A DNA stretch of 64,000 bases from Sporobacter termitidis DSM 10068 (GTDB taxonomy: Bacteria > Bacillota > Clostridia > Oscillospirales > Oscillospiraceae): positions 202,574 to 266,573 of the forward strand of contig NZ_FQXV01000005.1 in NCBI RefSeq assembly GCF_900130065.1, read 5' to 3'. The notes under the pieces are model-generated. The model saw only the letters and a list, made by a program, of their open reading frames with translations, did not search any database and had not been told where the DNA came from. This document shows positions 27,468 to 36,710 of the stretch, piece by piece. Each line of letters opens with the position of its first letter. Positions within the stretch are counted from its first letter, which is position 1. A program made the position numbers and the translations under genes.

Positions 27468-28271
27468 ATGAAGCCAATCAAGTACATTGTGGATACGACC
27501 ATGCGGGACGGGGAGCAGACCCCCGGCATCGCCATGTCCACGGAGCAGAAGCTCCGCATCGCGCAGATACTCGACAGCGCCGGCGTCTATCAGATCGAAG
27601 CCGGCATCCCGGCCGTCAGCGCCATGGAGATGGACACGATCCGGGCCATGACGGCGCGCCGCCGCCATTCAAAAATCTCCGTCTGGAACAGGCTCGTTTT
27701 GGACGATGTGAAAAAGTCCGTCGATTGCGCCCCGGACATTATCCATATCTCGACGCCCGTCTCCTATGTTCTCATATATTCAAAGCTCAACAAAAACAAA
27801 ACCTGGGTCAGCAAAAACCTGGAGGTCTGCGTGGACTACGCGCAATCGCGCGGGTTCGAGGTGACCGTCGGCTTTGAGGACGCGTCCCGGGCCGATATCA
27901 CCTTTATGGCGGGCCTGGCGCGGCAGCTCAAGGACATGGGCGTGGGCCGCATCCGGTACGCCGACACCGTCGGCGTCCTCTCCCCGTCCAGAACCTTTGG
28001 GGCCGTCCGGGAAATCATCGATTATGCCGGCATCGAGGTAGAGCTGCACGCCCACAACGATCTGGGCATGGCTGTGGCCAACACGATCCTCGGCGCGAAG
28101 GCCGGGGCCAATTATCTCGACACCACGGTCCTGGGCCTGGGCGAACGGGTGGGCAACTGTGACTTTTTAAAGCTGATACAGGCCGCCCACGACCTCTTTG
28201 ACCTGGGTATCACAAGATACGATGCCGGCCGGGCGCAAAGCGATATCGCGGAAATTCTGTCATTGTCGTAA
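27468..28271 (+). CDS. nifV-alpha: Homocitrate synthase, alpha (catalytic) subunit
   Basis: A 267-residue catalytic TIM-barrel half: VDTTMRDGEQTPGIAMS carries the Arg and metal-binding Asp, and VELHAHNDLGMAVAN the His-x-His metal ligands. It condenses acetyl-CoA with 2-oxoglutarate, working with the omega subunit 23 bp upstream. Length fits the barrel alone; the C-terminal region of full NifV is supplied by omega. Last gene of the nif transcript, ended by a strong hairpin. Confidence 0.9.
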   Translation: MKPIKYIVDTTMRDGEQTPGIAMSTEQKLRIAQILDSAGVYQIEAGIPAVSAMEMDTIRAMTARRRHSKISVWNRLVLDDVKKSVDCAPDIIHISTPVSYVLIYSKLNKNKTWVSKNLEVCVDYAQSRGFEVTVGFEDASRADITFMAGLARQLKDMGVGRIRYADTVGVLSPSRTFGAVREIIDYAGIEVELHAHNDLGMAVANTILGAKAGANYLDTTVLGLGERVGNCDFLKLIQAAHDLFDLGITRYDAGRAQSDIAEILSLS

Positions 28272-28276
28272 ATATC

Positions 28277-28312
28277 AAAAGAACCCGTCTCTTCATGAAA
28301 CGGGTTCTTTTC
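28277..28312. terminator. Bidirectional terminator ending the nif operon
   Basis: AAAAGAACCCGT (28277-28288) and ACGGGTTCTTTT (28300-28311), between nifV-alpha (+) and the SDR gene (-). Confidence 0.85.
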
Positions 28313-28334
28313 TCGCTGTAATTTTAAGACGGGC

Positions 28335-29165
28335 TTATTTGCCGCCGCCCCAGTTCTGGCCGGAGCTGGACACAGCCGCGCCGCAGGGATCGACGACGCA
28401 GGCGCCGCCGTCCACGACGATCGTCGTACCGGTCACGAAGGACGCGTCGTCGCTGGCGAGGAAGACAACGGCGCCCGCGACCTCGTCGGGGCCCGCCGGC
28501 CTCTTCAGCGGCAGGAACTTTGTCAGCGTGTTCAGCGCGCCGGTCGTATCGGTGCCGATCGCCTTGGCAAGGTCCCCCATGGAGTGCTCCAGCATCTCCG
28601 TACGGATCGGGCCCGGGCAGACGACGTTGACGCGGACGTTCTGGGCGCCGTAGTCAAGCGCGGTGGCCTGGGACAGGCCGATCAGGCCGGATTTGGACGC
28701 CGTATACCCGGGCATGGCGGGAATGCAGCGCAGACCTGCCAGGGACGCGATGTTGACGATGGAACCGCCGCCGTTATCGATCATGGCGGGGATCGCGGCT
28801 TTCATCATGAGGAACGGGCCGGTGAGGTTGATGTCGATAATCTTCTTCCACTGCTCGACGGGGATCTCCACGACGGTGCCCGCCGGGTCGATGCCGGCGT
28901 TATTGACGAGGATATCGATCTTGCCGCCGAACTTAATGGTTGCGTCCACCATGGCCTTGGCTTGCTCAAATTCGGACACGTCGCCCTGGAACACGAGCAC
29001 CGAGTCCGCGGGCAGACCTCCCGCCACCTTCTCCAGCAGCTCCTTGCGGCGGCCGGTGATGACGACCTTCGCGCCCTCGGCCACAAATCTTTTGGCAAAG
29101 GAGGCGCCAAGTCCCGTGCCTCCGCCGGTGATCAGCGCGACCTTTCCTTTTAAACGACCATCCAT
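28335..29165 (-). CDS. Short-chain dehydrogenase/reductase (SDR)
   Basis: A 276-residue classical SDR with cofactor motif TGGGTGLG near residue 12, NNAG (residues about 85-90) and the active-site YTASK preceded by a Ser-containing strand (IVNIASLAGL). Arg in ITGRRKEL suggests a preference for NADP(H). It resembles FabG-like 3-oxoacyl or sugar/steroid reductases; the substrate cannot be given. Start: ATG 29165 eight bases after AGGAGG, preferred over a TTG at 29171. Single gene. Confidence 0.85.
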   Translation of the reverse strand: MDGRLKGKVALITGGGTGLGASFAKRFVAEGAKVVITGRRKELLEKVAGGLPADSVLVFQGDVSEFEQAKAMVDATIKFGGKIDILVNNAGIDPAGTVVEIPVEQWKKIIDINLTGPFLMMKAAIPAMIDNGGGSIVNIASLAGLRCIPAMPGYTASKSGLIGLSQATALDYGAQNVRVNVVCPGPIRTEMLEHSMGDLAKAIGTDTTGALNTLTKFLPLKRPAGPDEVAGAVVFLASDDASFVTGTTIVVDGGACVVDPCGAAVSSSGQNWGGGK

Positions 29166-29332
29166 ATTCAAATCCTCCTATGTATAAATTTGTACGAAAC
29201 GCTTGTATCCAATATTATACCTGACTGTCCGGTTATTGCAAGCTGTTTTGTGGCTTGGCCCCCCGGCTGCGCCGCCGATATATGGATGCCGCCTGCGGAA
29301 GGTTATTTGTTCCGCAGGCGGCAGGGACTTGT

Positions 29333-29593
29333 TTATGAGATATATAAAGAGGTCACGTAATCTTCGACGATGTAGGGGAGCTGGTCCAGCGAAATATCAT
29401 GGCCCTTGATGAGAGAAATCAACCTGATGACGTCTATTTCGTTGGTGCTGATATCCTGCTGCTCAAAAATCGTTTGGTCGCCGTACGATATCATGATTCC
29501 GTAAACATAATGGTCCTCACATTCGGGGTCTTTACAGTAAGACGCTATTGACAGGATTGTTGTGTTCTCATTGACAAGTGTTTCGATCGGCAT
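29333..29593 (-). CDS. Small hypothetical protein, possibly DUF6514-like
   Basis: An 86-residue acidic protein (MPIETLVNENTTILSIASYC, then YVYGIMISYGDQTIFEQQD, ISTNEIDVIRLISLI, LPYIVEDYVTSLY). The pattern of a beta hairpin followed by a helix ending in a VEDY-type motif recalls small clostridial DUF6514 proteins, a call from memory with low certainty. Start: ATG 29593 after GGGAG. It is AT-richer than its neighbours. A perfect inverted repeat containing TGTCGA lies 63 bp upstream. Confidence 0.55.
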   Translation of the reverse strand: MPIETLVNENTTILSIASYCKDPECEDHYVYGIMISYGDQTIFEQQDISTNEIDVIRLISLIKGHDISLDQLPYIVEDYVTSLYIS

Positions 29594-29655
29594 TTCGTTC
29601 ACTCCCAAATTTTTTCTATAAAGTAACATTATTATATATAGAGAAACAAGTTATG

Positions 29656-29677
29656 TTGTCGACATTTTTGTCGACAA
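29656..29677. promoter_or_regulatory. Inverted repeat upstream of the small protein gene
   Basis: TTGTCGACA (29656-29664), four T bases, TGTCGACAA (29669-29677). Each half is close to a Spo0A box (TGTCGAA). An operator is likely from symmetry and position; the regulator is inferred. Confidence 0.45.
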
Positions 29678-29765
29678 TGATCAAAATGTAATAAATAATT
29701 AATGATTTGGTAAATTTTAACTCAAATATCCGCTTCAAATGCCGGTACACTGCCCCTGCATGAAC

Positions 29766-29803
29766 AAGCGCCTCCGAAAGGTTTACACTTTCCGGAGGCG
29801 CTT
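29766..29803 (-). terminator. Terminator of the hem/cbi minus-strand operon
   Basis: AAGCGCCTCCGAAAG (29766-29780) and CTTTCCGGAGGCGCTT (29788-29803), 19 bases beyond the cbiX stop. The T tract is weak. Confidence 0.65.
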
Positions 29804-29821
29804 ATTATGGGAAAACGTGTG

Positions 29822-30184
29822 CTATGAAATCTGCCGCACGCGGTCGGCCACGATGGCGGCCAGCCGCCTGTCGGCGCCGAGGGTGCTGCCCATGGTGATT
29901 TTTATTTGGGGATGGAGCGCGTTGAAGGCTTCGATCTCCGCGGGGATATCTTCCTTGATATGGACACCCTCGAACAGAAAATACGGGATGACCCTGATGT
30001 CGTCGGCACCACGCTCGACCAGGCGGGCAAGACCCTTTTCCAGATTTTTCTCCCGGAACTGCAGATACGCTTCCTCGACCATCTCGTTTTGCAGCTCCGC
30101 CCTGACGTACGCCGTGATCCGGCGCATCGTCTCTTCCGTGTCGCCCTCGCGGCTGCCGTGGGCCAGCAATAAAATTCCTGTCAT
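29822..30184 (-). CDS. cbiX: Sirohydrochlorin cobaltochelatase, short form
   Basis: A 120-residue single-domain chelatase of the CbiX-S/SirB type. ILLLAHGSREGDTEE carries the first metal-binding His and FEGVHIKEDIP the second. It inserts cobalt into sirohydrochlorin, the entry step of anaerobic cobalamin synthesis; iron insertion for siroheme is the alternative, but the corrin genes around it favour cobalt. Last gene of the riboswitch-controlled minus operon, 13 bp after hemL. Start ATG 30184 after GGGAGG. Confidence 0.85.
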   Translation of the reverse strand: MTGILLLAHGSREGDTEETMRRITAYVRAELQNEMVEEAYLQFREKNLEKGLARLVERGADDIRVIPYFLFEGVHIKEDIPAEIEAFNALHPQIKITMGSTLGADRRLAAIVADRVRQIS

Positions 30185-30197
30185 TACTTACCTCCCG

Positions 30198-31484
30198 TTA
30201 TTTCAGTCGGCTGCCGAAGAAAGCCTCTGCGGCGGCCAGTGTTTTTTCTATATGCGCGTCCTGATGGGCGTCGGAGATGAACATGGCCTCGAACTGCGCC
30301 GGGGCCAGATAAATACCGCTGCCCAGCATGTGCCTGAAATATTCCGCGTAAGCCCCGGTGTCCGCGCTCTTGGCGCCCCCATAATCGCGCACCGGCCCGG
30401 GGGTAAAGAACAGGCAGCCCAGCGAACCGATGCGGTTCAGGGCGCAGGGCGCGTCGTAGCGCCGGATCAGCACCTGCAGGCCGCCGAAAAGCTTCTCCGC
30501 CGAGGATTCCAGATGTTCGTAGACCTCTGGGTGTTCTTTTAAATACGTCAGCTGGGCGATACCGGCCGCCATGGCCACGGGATTGCCGCTGAGGGTGCCG
30601 GCCTGATAGACCCTGCCCAGCGGCGACACCTGCTCCATGAGCTCCCGCCGTCCGCCGTAAGCGCCCACCGGCATGCCGCCGCCGATGATCTTGCCGAAGG
30701 TGGTGAGGTCCGGATACACGCCGTACCGCTCCTGTGCCCCGCCCGGCCCCAAACGGAAGCCGGTGATCACCTCGTCGAAAATAAGCAGCGTGCCGTTCGC
30801 GTCGCACAGCGCCCTAAGCTTTGCGAGGAAATTGTCTTCCGGCAGAACGACGCCCATATTCGCCGCCACGGGCTCGATGATGACCGCGGCGAGCTCGCCC
30901 TTGTTCCTGTCAAAAATCCGCGTCACCGTCTCGAGATCGTTGTACGGCGCCGTCAGGGTGTCCCTGGCGCAGCCCGCCGTGACGCCGGCGCTGGCGGAAA
31001 CGCCGCTCGTCATGAGCCCCGAGCCGGCGCTTACCAGCATGGCATCGCAGTGGCCGTGATAGCAGCCTTCGAATTTGAGGATCTTGTCCCGGCCGGTGGC
31101 CCCCCGGGCCACGCGGATGGCGCTCATGACGGCCTCCGTCCCGGAATTGACCATACGGACCATGTCGATGGACGGGAAGAAGCCGCAAATGAGCTCCGCC
31201 ATCGTCACTTCGCTTTCCGTGGCCGCGCCGAAGCTCAGCCCGTTTTCCGCCGCTTTTATGACGGCCTCGCGGATCACCGGATGATTGTGCCCTAAGAGCA
31301 TCGGACCCCAGGAGCCGATGTAGTCGATATAGCTGACGCCGTCCACATCGGTGATCACGGCGCCGCTGCCGCTTTTTATAAAGCGCGGCGTGGCGCCCAC
31401 CGACCCGAACGCCCGCACCGGGCTGTTGACGCCGCCGGGGATGCGCCTTTTTGCCTGCTCAAAAAGTGCCTCCGATTTGCCCAT
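30198..31484 (-). CDS. hemL: Glutamate-1-semialdehyde 2,1-aminomutase
   Basis: A 428-residue PLP-dependent enzyme making 5-aminolevulinate. Motifs: RRIPGGVNSPVRAF at the N-terminus, DEVITGFRLGPGGAQ, and TTFGKIIGGGMPVGAYGG with the PLP Lys. Length is normal. Start: ATG 31484 with GGGAGGA upstream; the longer frame to 31604 overlaps hemB and is not used. One base separates it from the hemB stop. Confidence 0.95.
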   Translation of the reverse strand: MGKSEALFEQAKRRIPGGVNSPVRAFGSVGATPRFIKSGSGAVITDVDGVSYIDYIGSWGPMLLGHNHPVIREAVIKAAENGLSFGAATESEVTMAELICGFFPSIDMVRMVNSGTEAVMSAIRVARGATGRDKILKFEGCYHGHCDAMLVSAGSGLMTSGVSASAGVTAGCARDTLTAPYNDLETVTRIFDRNKGELAAVIIEPVAANMGVVLPEDNFLAKLRALCDANGTLLIFDEVITGFRLGPGGAQERYGVYPDLTTFGKIIGGGMPVGAYGGRRELMEQVSPLGRVYQAGTLSGNPVAMAAGIAQLTYLKEHPEVYEHLESSAEKLFGGLQVLIRRYDAPCALNRIGSLGCLFFTPGPVRDYGGAKSADTGAYAEYFRHMLGSGIYLAPAQFEAMFISDAHQDAHIEKTLAAAEAFFGSRLK

Positions 31485-31485
31485 C

Positions 31486-32469
31486 TCAGCCGATCCTCCC
31501 CTCGGTGATAAACCCCGCGATCTCCGGGGCGTAATAGGTGAGGAGCATGTTGGCCCCGGCGCGGAAGATGGACGCTGCCGTCTCGCAGACGACGGCGGCC
31601 TCATCGATGTATCCGGCCTGCGCGCCGGCCTTGATCATGGAATACTCGCCGCTGACGCTGTAGGCCGCCAGCGGGACGTTGGTGGCCTCGGCCACCGTGT
31701 GAATGACGTCCATATAGGACAGGGCCGGCTTTACCATCAGAATGTCCGCCCCCTCCGTAAGGTCGAGAAGCGCCTCCTTGAGGGCCTCTTTTTTATTATG
31801 ATAGTCCATTTGATAGCCCTTCCGGTCGCCAAAGGCGGGCGCCGAGCCGGCTGCGTCCCGGAAGGGGCCGTAAAAGGCGGAGCTGTACTTGACGGAATAG
31901 CTCATAATCGGGATTACCGTCTGGCCCTCCCGATCCAAAAGCGCCCTGATCGCGCCCACCCGGCCGTCCATCATGTCCGAAGGGGCGACCATGTCCGCCC
32001 CCGCCTGAACGTGGGACAGCGCCGTTTTCGCCAAAAGCGGCAGCGTTTTGTCGTTATCGACGTCATGGCCGTGCAGCACCCCGCAATGGCCGTGAGAGGT
32101 GTATTCGCACAGGCACACGTCGGTGATGCAGTACATGTCCGGGAAGTCTTTTTTGAGCTTTAAAAGCGCCTTCTGCACGATTCCGTCGTCCTGATACGCC
32201 CCGCTGGCCAGCTCGTCCTTGTGGTCCGGAATACCGAAGAGCATGAGCTTGTCGACCCCGGCCCGTAAAAGCCGCTCCGTGATCTCCGGCAGCCGGTCGA
32301 CGCTGTAGCGGTACTGGCCGGGCATCGTGGCAATCTCCTCGGCGATATTCGCCCCCTCCCGGACGAAGAGCGGATAGATGAGGGACGATTTGGAGATTCT
32401 CGTCTCCCGAACCATGTTTCTGAGCGCCATATTGCCCCGCAGCCGCCGCGGCCTTTGAATTAATTCCAT
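31486..32469 (-). CDS. hemB: Porphobilinogen synthase (5-aminolevulinate dehydratase)
   Basis: A 327-residue enzyme condensing two 5-aminolevulinates. Zinc-site cysteines are in CLCEYTSHGHCG; Schiff-base lysines are in VKYSSAFYGPF and MVKPALSYMD. Start ATG 32469. It lies 10 bp after cobA-hemD and 1 bp before hemL. Confidence 0.95.
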   Translation of the reverse strand: MELIQRPRRLRGNMALRNMVRETRISKSSLIYPLFVREGANIAEEIATMPGQYRYSVDRLPEITERLLRAGVDKLMLFGIPDHKDELASGAYQDDGIVQKALLKLKKDFPDMYCITDVCLCEYTSHGHCGVLHGHDVDNDKTLPLLAKTALSHVQAGADMVAPSDMMDGRVGAIRALLDREGQTVIPIMSYSVKYSSAFYGPFRDAAGSAPAFGDRKGYQMDYHNKKEALKEALLDLTEGADILMVKPALSYMDVIHTVAEATNVPLAAYSVSGEYSMIKAGAQAGYIDEAAVVCETAASIFRAGANMLLTYYAPEIAGFITEGRIG

Positions 32470-32479
32470 ATTCTCACCC

Positions 32480-33991
32480 TCACGCTTTCGCGGCCTGATG
32501 CAGCGCGGCGATTTTCGCCGTCAGGCTGTCTATTGTCACTTCATCGGAAACCTCGGTTTTCATGCCGAGCTTTTTCGCTTCCCGCGCCGTCTGCTCGCCG
32601 ATACACACAGCCGTGAGCTTTTCAAAATCCGCCGCCCCGGCCATTGAGGCAAAGCCGCGCACCGTGGAGGCGCTTGTAAAGGCCACATAGTCGATCCTTC
32701 GGGTTTTCAGCATCTCATCCAGCGGCGGCACGCCGCCGCTTTCATAGACCGTATCGTACACGGGGATGTCGTCGTAGGAAATCCCCTGGCGGTCCAGCGC
32801 CGCCGTCAGGTCCGGCGAGCCGATCCTGGCGCGCGGTATCAGCAGCTTTTCGCCGGGCTTTACGGCTTCCGCAAGAGCCCTGCCGAGGCTTGCCGCGTCG
32901 TATGTGGCCGGCATGCAGTCCACAAAAATTCCGCGGTCGGCGATGGCCTTTTCCGTGGCCGTGCCGATGGCGGCAAATTTCAACCCGGCCAGGCACCGGA
33001 TATCCGTCCTGTTCCGGCGCAGAATGTCAAAAAAGACGTCGACGCCGGCCTGGCTGGTGAAAACGAGCCATTGATACTCGTTGAGCCGCTTTATCGCCGC
33101 CTGAAGCTCGTTATTGTTTTCGATCCCGACCGTTTGGATCGCCGGGATCTCCACAACCTCCGCGCCCAGCGCGTACAGCTTTTTCGAGAGCCCGGAGGCC
33201 AGGGACCTCGGGCGCGTCACGATCACGCGGGCGCCGCCCAGCGGCCTGTCCTCCGCCCAGTGGAATTTTTCCGCCAGCGCGCAGACCCGCCCGACGACGA
33301 TGATCGCGGGCGTGGCGATGCTTTGCCTTTCGGCGTCGGCCGGCAGCGCTTTAAGCGTCGACACGACGCGCCGCTGGTCGGCGGTGGTGCCCTTTTCCAA
33401 AACGGCGGCGGGTGTATCGGGGCTCATTCCGGCATCCATCAGGCTCCGGCAGATCACGCCCAGCGCGCCGACGCCCATCAGGAAAATCAGTGTGCCGTCC
33501 AGCCGCGTCAGCGCCTCAAAATCGATATGGGGCTTGTCGTCGTCCTTCAAATGTCCCGTAATGATGTGGACGGACGAGCAAAAATCCCGGTGCGTCACGG
33601 GTATTCCGGCGTAGGCCGGCACCGCTATGGCCGAGGTGACGCCCGGCACGATCTCAAACGGGACGCCATGGGCCCGGAGGAGCTCCAGCTCCTCGCCGCC
33701 CCGCCCGAACAGAAAGGGGTCGCCGCCCTTCAGCCGGACGACCCTGTTCCCCTGCCGCGCCTCCTCCAGAAGGGTTTTGTTGATCTCCTCCTGGGGCATT
33801 TGGGCATGTCCGGCGCGCTTGCCCACGTTGATGCGCCGTGCACCGGGCGGGATGAGGGCCAGCACGCCGTCTCCCGCAAGGCTGTCGTACAAAACGACCT
33901 CGGCCTCCTCCAGAACGCTCCTGGCTTTCAGCGTCAAAAGCCCCGGATCGGACGGCCCGGCTCCCACGAGCCAAACTTTACCCTGTTTCAT
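32480..33991 (-). CDS. cobA-hemD: Uroporphyrinogen-III C-methyltransferase/uroporphyrinogen-III synthase fusion
   Basis: A 503-residue bifunctional protein common in clostridia. Residues 1-245 are the SAM-dependent CobA domain (VGAGPSDPGLLTLKA, RLKGGDPFLFGRGGEE, PGVTSAIAVPAYAGIP). Residues about 255-500 are HemD (VIVTRPRSLASGLSKKL, YVAFTSASTVRGF), which closes the ring. It thus makes uroporphyrinogen III and methylates it to precorrin-2. Start ATG 33991 after AAGGAG. A 116-base gap before it contains the stem GCGGAC/GTCCGC. Confidence 0.95.
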   Translation of the reverse strand: MKQGKVWLVGAGPSDPGLLTLKARSVLEEAEVVLYDSLAGDGVLALIPPGARRINVGKRAGHAQMPQEEINKTLLEEARQGNRVVRLKGGDPFLFGRGGEELELLRAHGVPFEIVPGVTSAIAVPAYAGIPVTHRDFCSSVHIITGHLKDDDKPHIDFEALTRLDGTLIFLMGVGALGVICRSLMDAGMSPDTPAAVLEKGTTADQRRVVSTLKALPADAERQSIATPAIIVVGRVCALAEKFHWAEDRPLGGARVIVTRPRSLASGLSKKLYALGAEVVEIPAIQTVGIENNNELQAAIKRLNEYQWLVFTSQAGVDVFFDILRRNRTDIRCLAGLKFAAIGTATEKAIADRGIFVDCMPATYDAASLGRALAEAVKPGEKLLIPRARIGSPDLTAALDRQGISYDDIPVYDTVYESGGVPPLDEMLKTRRIDYVAFTSASTVRGFASMAGAADFEKLTAVCIGEQTAREAKKLGMKTEVSDEVTIDSLTAKIAALHQAAKA

Positions 33992-34107
33992 GGTTTGTAT
34001 CTCCTTAAGGTTGTGTCTGCTAAAGATTCCGGGGCGGACGTCCCGTATATCGCACAGGTCGTCCGCTCTTGTCGGCGCCGCTTCGCCCCTTTGAAATACC
34101 GGAACAT

Positions 34108-34995
34108 TCAGGCGCGCAGCTCTTTTAAAAGCTGCTCGGCCAGCGCGTATCCGAGCGTTTCGGCATCCCCTGCCGGCATTGCCATCGTTCCCGTGGCATG
34201 CCGCCCGCTCTCCTCGTCATAGTGCAGGCCGAAGAGGCGGATGGACCCGCCCTCCAGCCTGGCATACGCCGCGATGGGGGATGAGCAGCCGCCGTCCAGC
34301 CGGCGGATAAAGGCGTTTTCGGCGGTGTAGGCGATCCGGGCCTCCTCGTTATCGACGCAGGCCAGATACCCGTGGTCCTCGCCCGCTCTCCCCTGAACGG
34401 CCAGGATCCCCTGCCCGGCCGCCGGGATCATTTCATTTTCCGTAAACACCCTGGTGACGCGGCCCTGCAGCCCCATCCTGTTGAGGCCGGCGCAGGCCAG
34501 CACGGTGGCCGCGTACTCCCCGCTGTCGACCTTCTGGAGCCGCAGCAGCACGTTGCCCCGGATTCCCTTGACGGTGCTGCCGGGATAAAGCCGCTGGAGC
34601 TGCAGCGTCCGCCGGGCGCTGGAACAGCCAAAGGGCTTTGACAGATCGATTTTTTCAGCGCCCTCGGGCATGACAAGGGCGTCAAAGGGGTTTTCCCGCT
34701 TCGTCAGGGCGGCCACCGGCAGGTCCTCCGGCGTTTCCATAGGCATATCCTTCAGGCTATGGACGGCGAAGTCGATCCTGCCGCTGCGCAGGCCGACGTC
34801 CAGCTCCTTGACAAAGAGCCCCTTCCCCCCGACCTCGTCCAGATTCCTGTCCAAAAGGACGTCGCCGCTCGTTTTCATGGTCACGAGCTCGAACTCCAGC
34901 TCCGGGTGATGCCGCCTGATGGTATCGATGACGAGCCGGGCCTGTATGACGGCCAGCTTGCTCTCCCGGCTGCCGACTCTCAGTAACCTTTTCAT
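34108..34995 (-). CDS. hemC: Porphobilinogen deaminase (hydroxymethylbilane synthase)
   Basis: A 295-residue enzyme: LLRVGSRESKLAVIQARLV at the N-terminus, HSLKDMPMETPEDL, SSARRTLQL, and the dipyrromethane-cofactor Cys in LDGGCSSPIAAY. It polymerises four porphobilinogens. The start overlaps the hemA stop by four bases (ATGA), indicating coupling. Confidence 0.95.
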   Translation of the reverse strand: MKRLLRVGSRESKLAVIQARLVIDTIRRHHPELEFELVTMKTSGDVLLDRNLDEVGGKGLFVKELDVGLRSGRIDFAVHSLKDMPMETPEDLPVAALTKRENPFDALVMPEGAEKIDLSKPFGCSSARRTLQLQRLYPGSTVKGIRGNVLLRLQKVDSGEYAATVLACAGLNRMGLQGRVTRVFTENEMIPAAGQGILAVQGRAGEDHGYLACVDNEEARIAYTAENAFIRRLDGGCSSPIAAYARLEGGSIRLFGLHYDEESGRHATGTMAMPAGDAETLGYALAEQLLKELRA

Positions 34996-36710
34996 CGCCG
35001 CTCCCTTGCCTTTACAAATTCCCGGATGTCCGCGGCCATGTCCCTTGTCCTGCCGTGATCATCCCCCGTGCCGCAGATACCGATAACGCCGCCCTCATAG
35101 CGGATTGTGGCCGGAAAGTAAAAGGTACATTCTTCCCGGCAGTCGGCAACGCTGCAAAACTGTCCGTTTCTGCCGGCGTCCAGGGCGATTTGATGGTTGA
35201 GCGCCCGGTCGTTGGTGGCCGCCACGACGAGGTATGCGTCCTCAAGGTCGCCGGGCTCATAAGCTTTTTCTATGTAAACTATCCTGTTGTCGTGATGCAG
35301 GCGCCTGATCTCTTCCCGCGCCTCCGGCGCCGTGACGCAGATCGTGCAGGGGTAGGCGCTGAGGGCCGTGATCCGGCGCAGCGCGATGGGGCCCGCGCCG
35401 ATCACCGCAATTTTTTTGCCGCTCAGGTCCACAAAAAGCGGAAATCTCGGCGGCAGCTTTACCGCCGCATCCTCCCCGCCGGCAGGGCGTCTATCCCCTT
35501 TGAATTCCGTGAGGCCCCGGGACAGAAGCCCGCCGCCGGTATCCCTGTCAAAGCGCAGGAGGACGCTTTGCACAGCCTTACCGGCGGCTTTGCCGGCTGC
35601 CTCACAGACAAGTTTTCGTGTGTTGTCGTCGAGCGGCACGTTCTTCAAGCTGTACCGCACCCGCTCCTCAGTATCGGCGGCGGCCCTGGCGCCGAGCTCC
35701 GACACCATCGGCATCATCGCCCTGATGCTGCGCCACCGCTCAAACTCCCTGATTTCCCCGTCGATGATCTCCTTCACGCGGCGGACGCTTTCGTTGTCGT
35801 CCAGGGCGGTCAGGTCCCCGCCGAGGTGATCGATGTCATAGAGCGTGATCCCCGGCAGGCCGGCGATCTTCGGGTCGATATCCCGCGGCACCGCCAGATC
35901 GAACAGGAGCTTTTCCTGTCCGGCCAGCAGGCCGCTGACCTGGTCGCAGGCCAGCGTATAATGCGGGCTCCGCGTGGCGCTGACAACGACCTGGGCCGAT
36001 TCGAAAAATTTATACCGGTCCTCGTAATCGATAACGGCGCAGCCGGCCGGTACCACGCCGCCGGACAGAATATGCCGGCGCTGGGTGATGGTCACCGCGC
36101 AGCCCTCGGCCGCCAGCGTCCTGGCGGACAGCAGGCCCATTTCGCCGCTGCCGATGACAAGACATCGGAGGCCGTCAAGCCCACTGAACCGGCTTTTCAA
36201 TATCTGAACGGCGGTTTTCGGCGCCGAGCGGTCGACCGCCTGTAAATGCACGGAGGTTTTCGCCTTTTTCGCCGCCGTGACGGCGCCGCGGAACAGCGCT
36301 TCCAAAACCGGGTCGGCGGCCTTGTTTTCCCTGGAGAAGACAATGGCCTCCTTCACCTGGGCCAAAATCTGCTCCTCCCCGAATATCCGCGATTTGAGCC
36401 CGCTGGTGACCTCAAACAGGTGTCGGACGGCGTCGTCGTCTTCCCGCTGGGTGAAATATTTCTCATGTGCCGCCGCGTCGACCCCGAACTGCGCGCACAG
36501 GATGTCGAAGGGCCGCGCGACGTCCTCTTCCCCGCGGCTGAGCCACAGTTCCATCCTGTTGCAGGTGCTGATGACGACGCAGCCTGAAACGCCGGGATAC
36601 CGGAGCGCTTTTTCAAGCAGCTTTGCCTGCGCGGCCTTGGTGGGCGCGAAGCGCTCCCTGTCGTCGAGGGACGCCGTGTTGTAATCGATGCCGGCCATGC
36701 AGATTTTCAT
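34992..36710 (-). CDS. hemA: Glutamyl-tRNA reductase fused to precorrin-2 dehydrogenase
   Basis: A 572-residue fusion. Residues 1-400 are HemA: VVISTCNRMELW with the catalytic Cys, FEVTSGLKSRIFGEEQILAQ, the NADPH motif VIGSGEMGLLSA, and the C-terminal dimerisation helices. Residues about 420-570 are a siroheme-synthase-N-like (CysG-N/SirC) domain: FVDLSGKKIAVIGAGPIALR, YLVVAATNDRALN, DCREECTFYFPATI. One chain therefore begins the pathway and later oxidises precorrin-2 to sirohydrochlorin, the CbiX substrate. It overlaps cbiL and hemC by four bases at each end. Confidence 0.93.
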   Translation of the reverse strand: MKICMAGIDYNTASLDDRERFAPTKAAQAKLLEKALRYPGVSGCVVISTCNRMELWLSRGEEDVARPFDILCAQFGVDAAAHEKYFTQREDDDAVRHLFEVTSGLKSRIFGEEQILAQVKEAIVFSRENKAADPVLEALFRGAVTAAKKAKTSVHLQAVDRSAPKTAVQILKSRFSGLDGLRCLVIGSGEMGLLSARTLAAEGCAVTITQRRHILSGGVVPAGCAVIDYEDRYKFFESAQVVVSATRSPHYTLACDQVSGLLAGQEKLLFDLAVPRDIDPKIAGLPGITLYDIDHLGGDLTALDDNESVRRVKEIIDGEIREFERWRSIRAMMPMVSELGARAAADTEERVRYSLKNVPLDDNTRKLVCEAAGKAAGKAVQSVLLRFDRDTGGGLLSRGLTEFKGDRRPAGGEDAAVKLPPRFPLFVDLSGKKIAVIGAGPIALRRITALSAYPCTICVTAPEAREEIRRLHHDNRIVYIEKAYEPGDLEDAYLVVAATNDRALNHQIALDAGRNGQFCSVADCREECTFYFPATIRYEGGVIGICGTGDDHGRTRDMAADIREFVKARERR

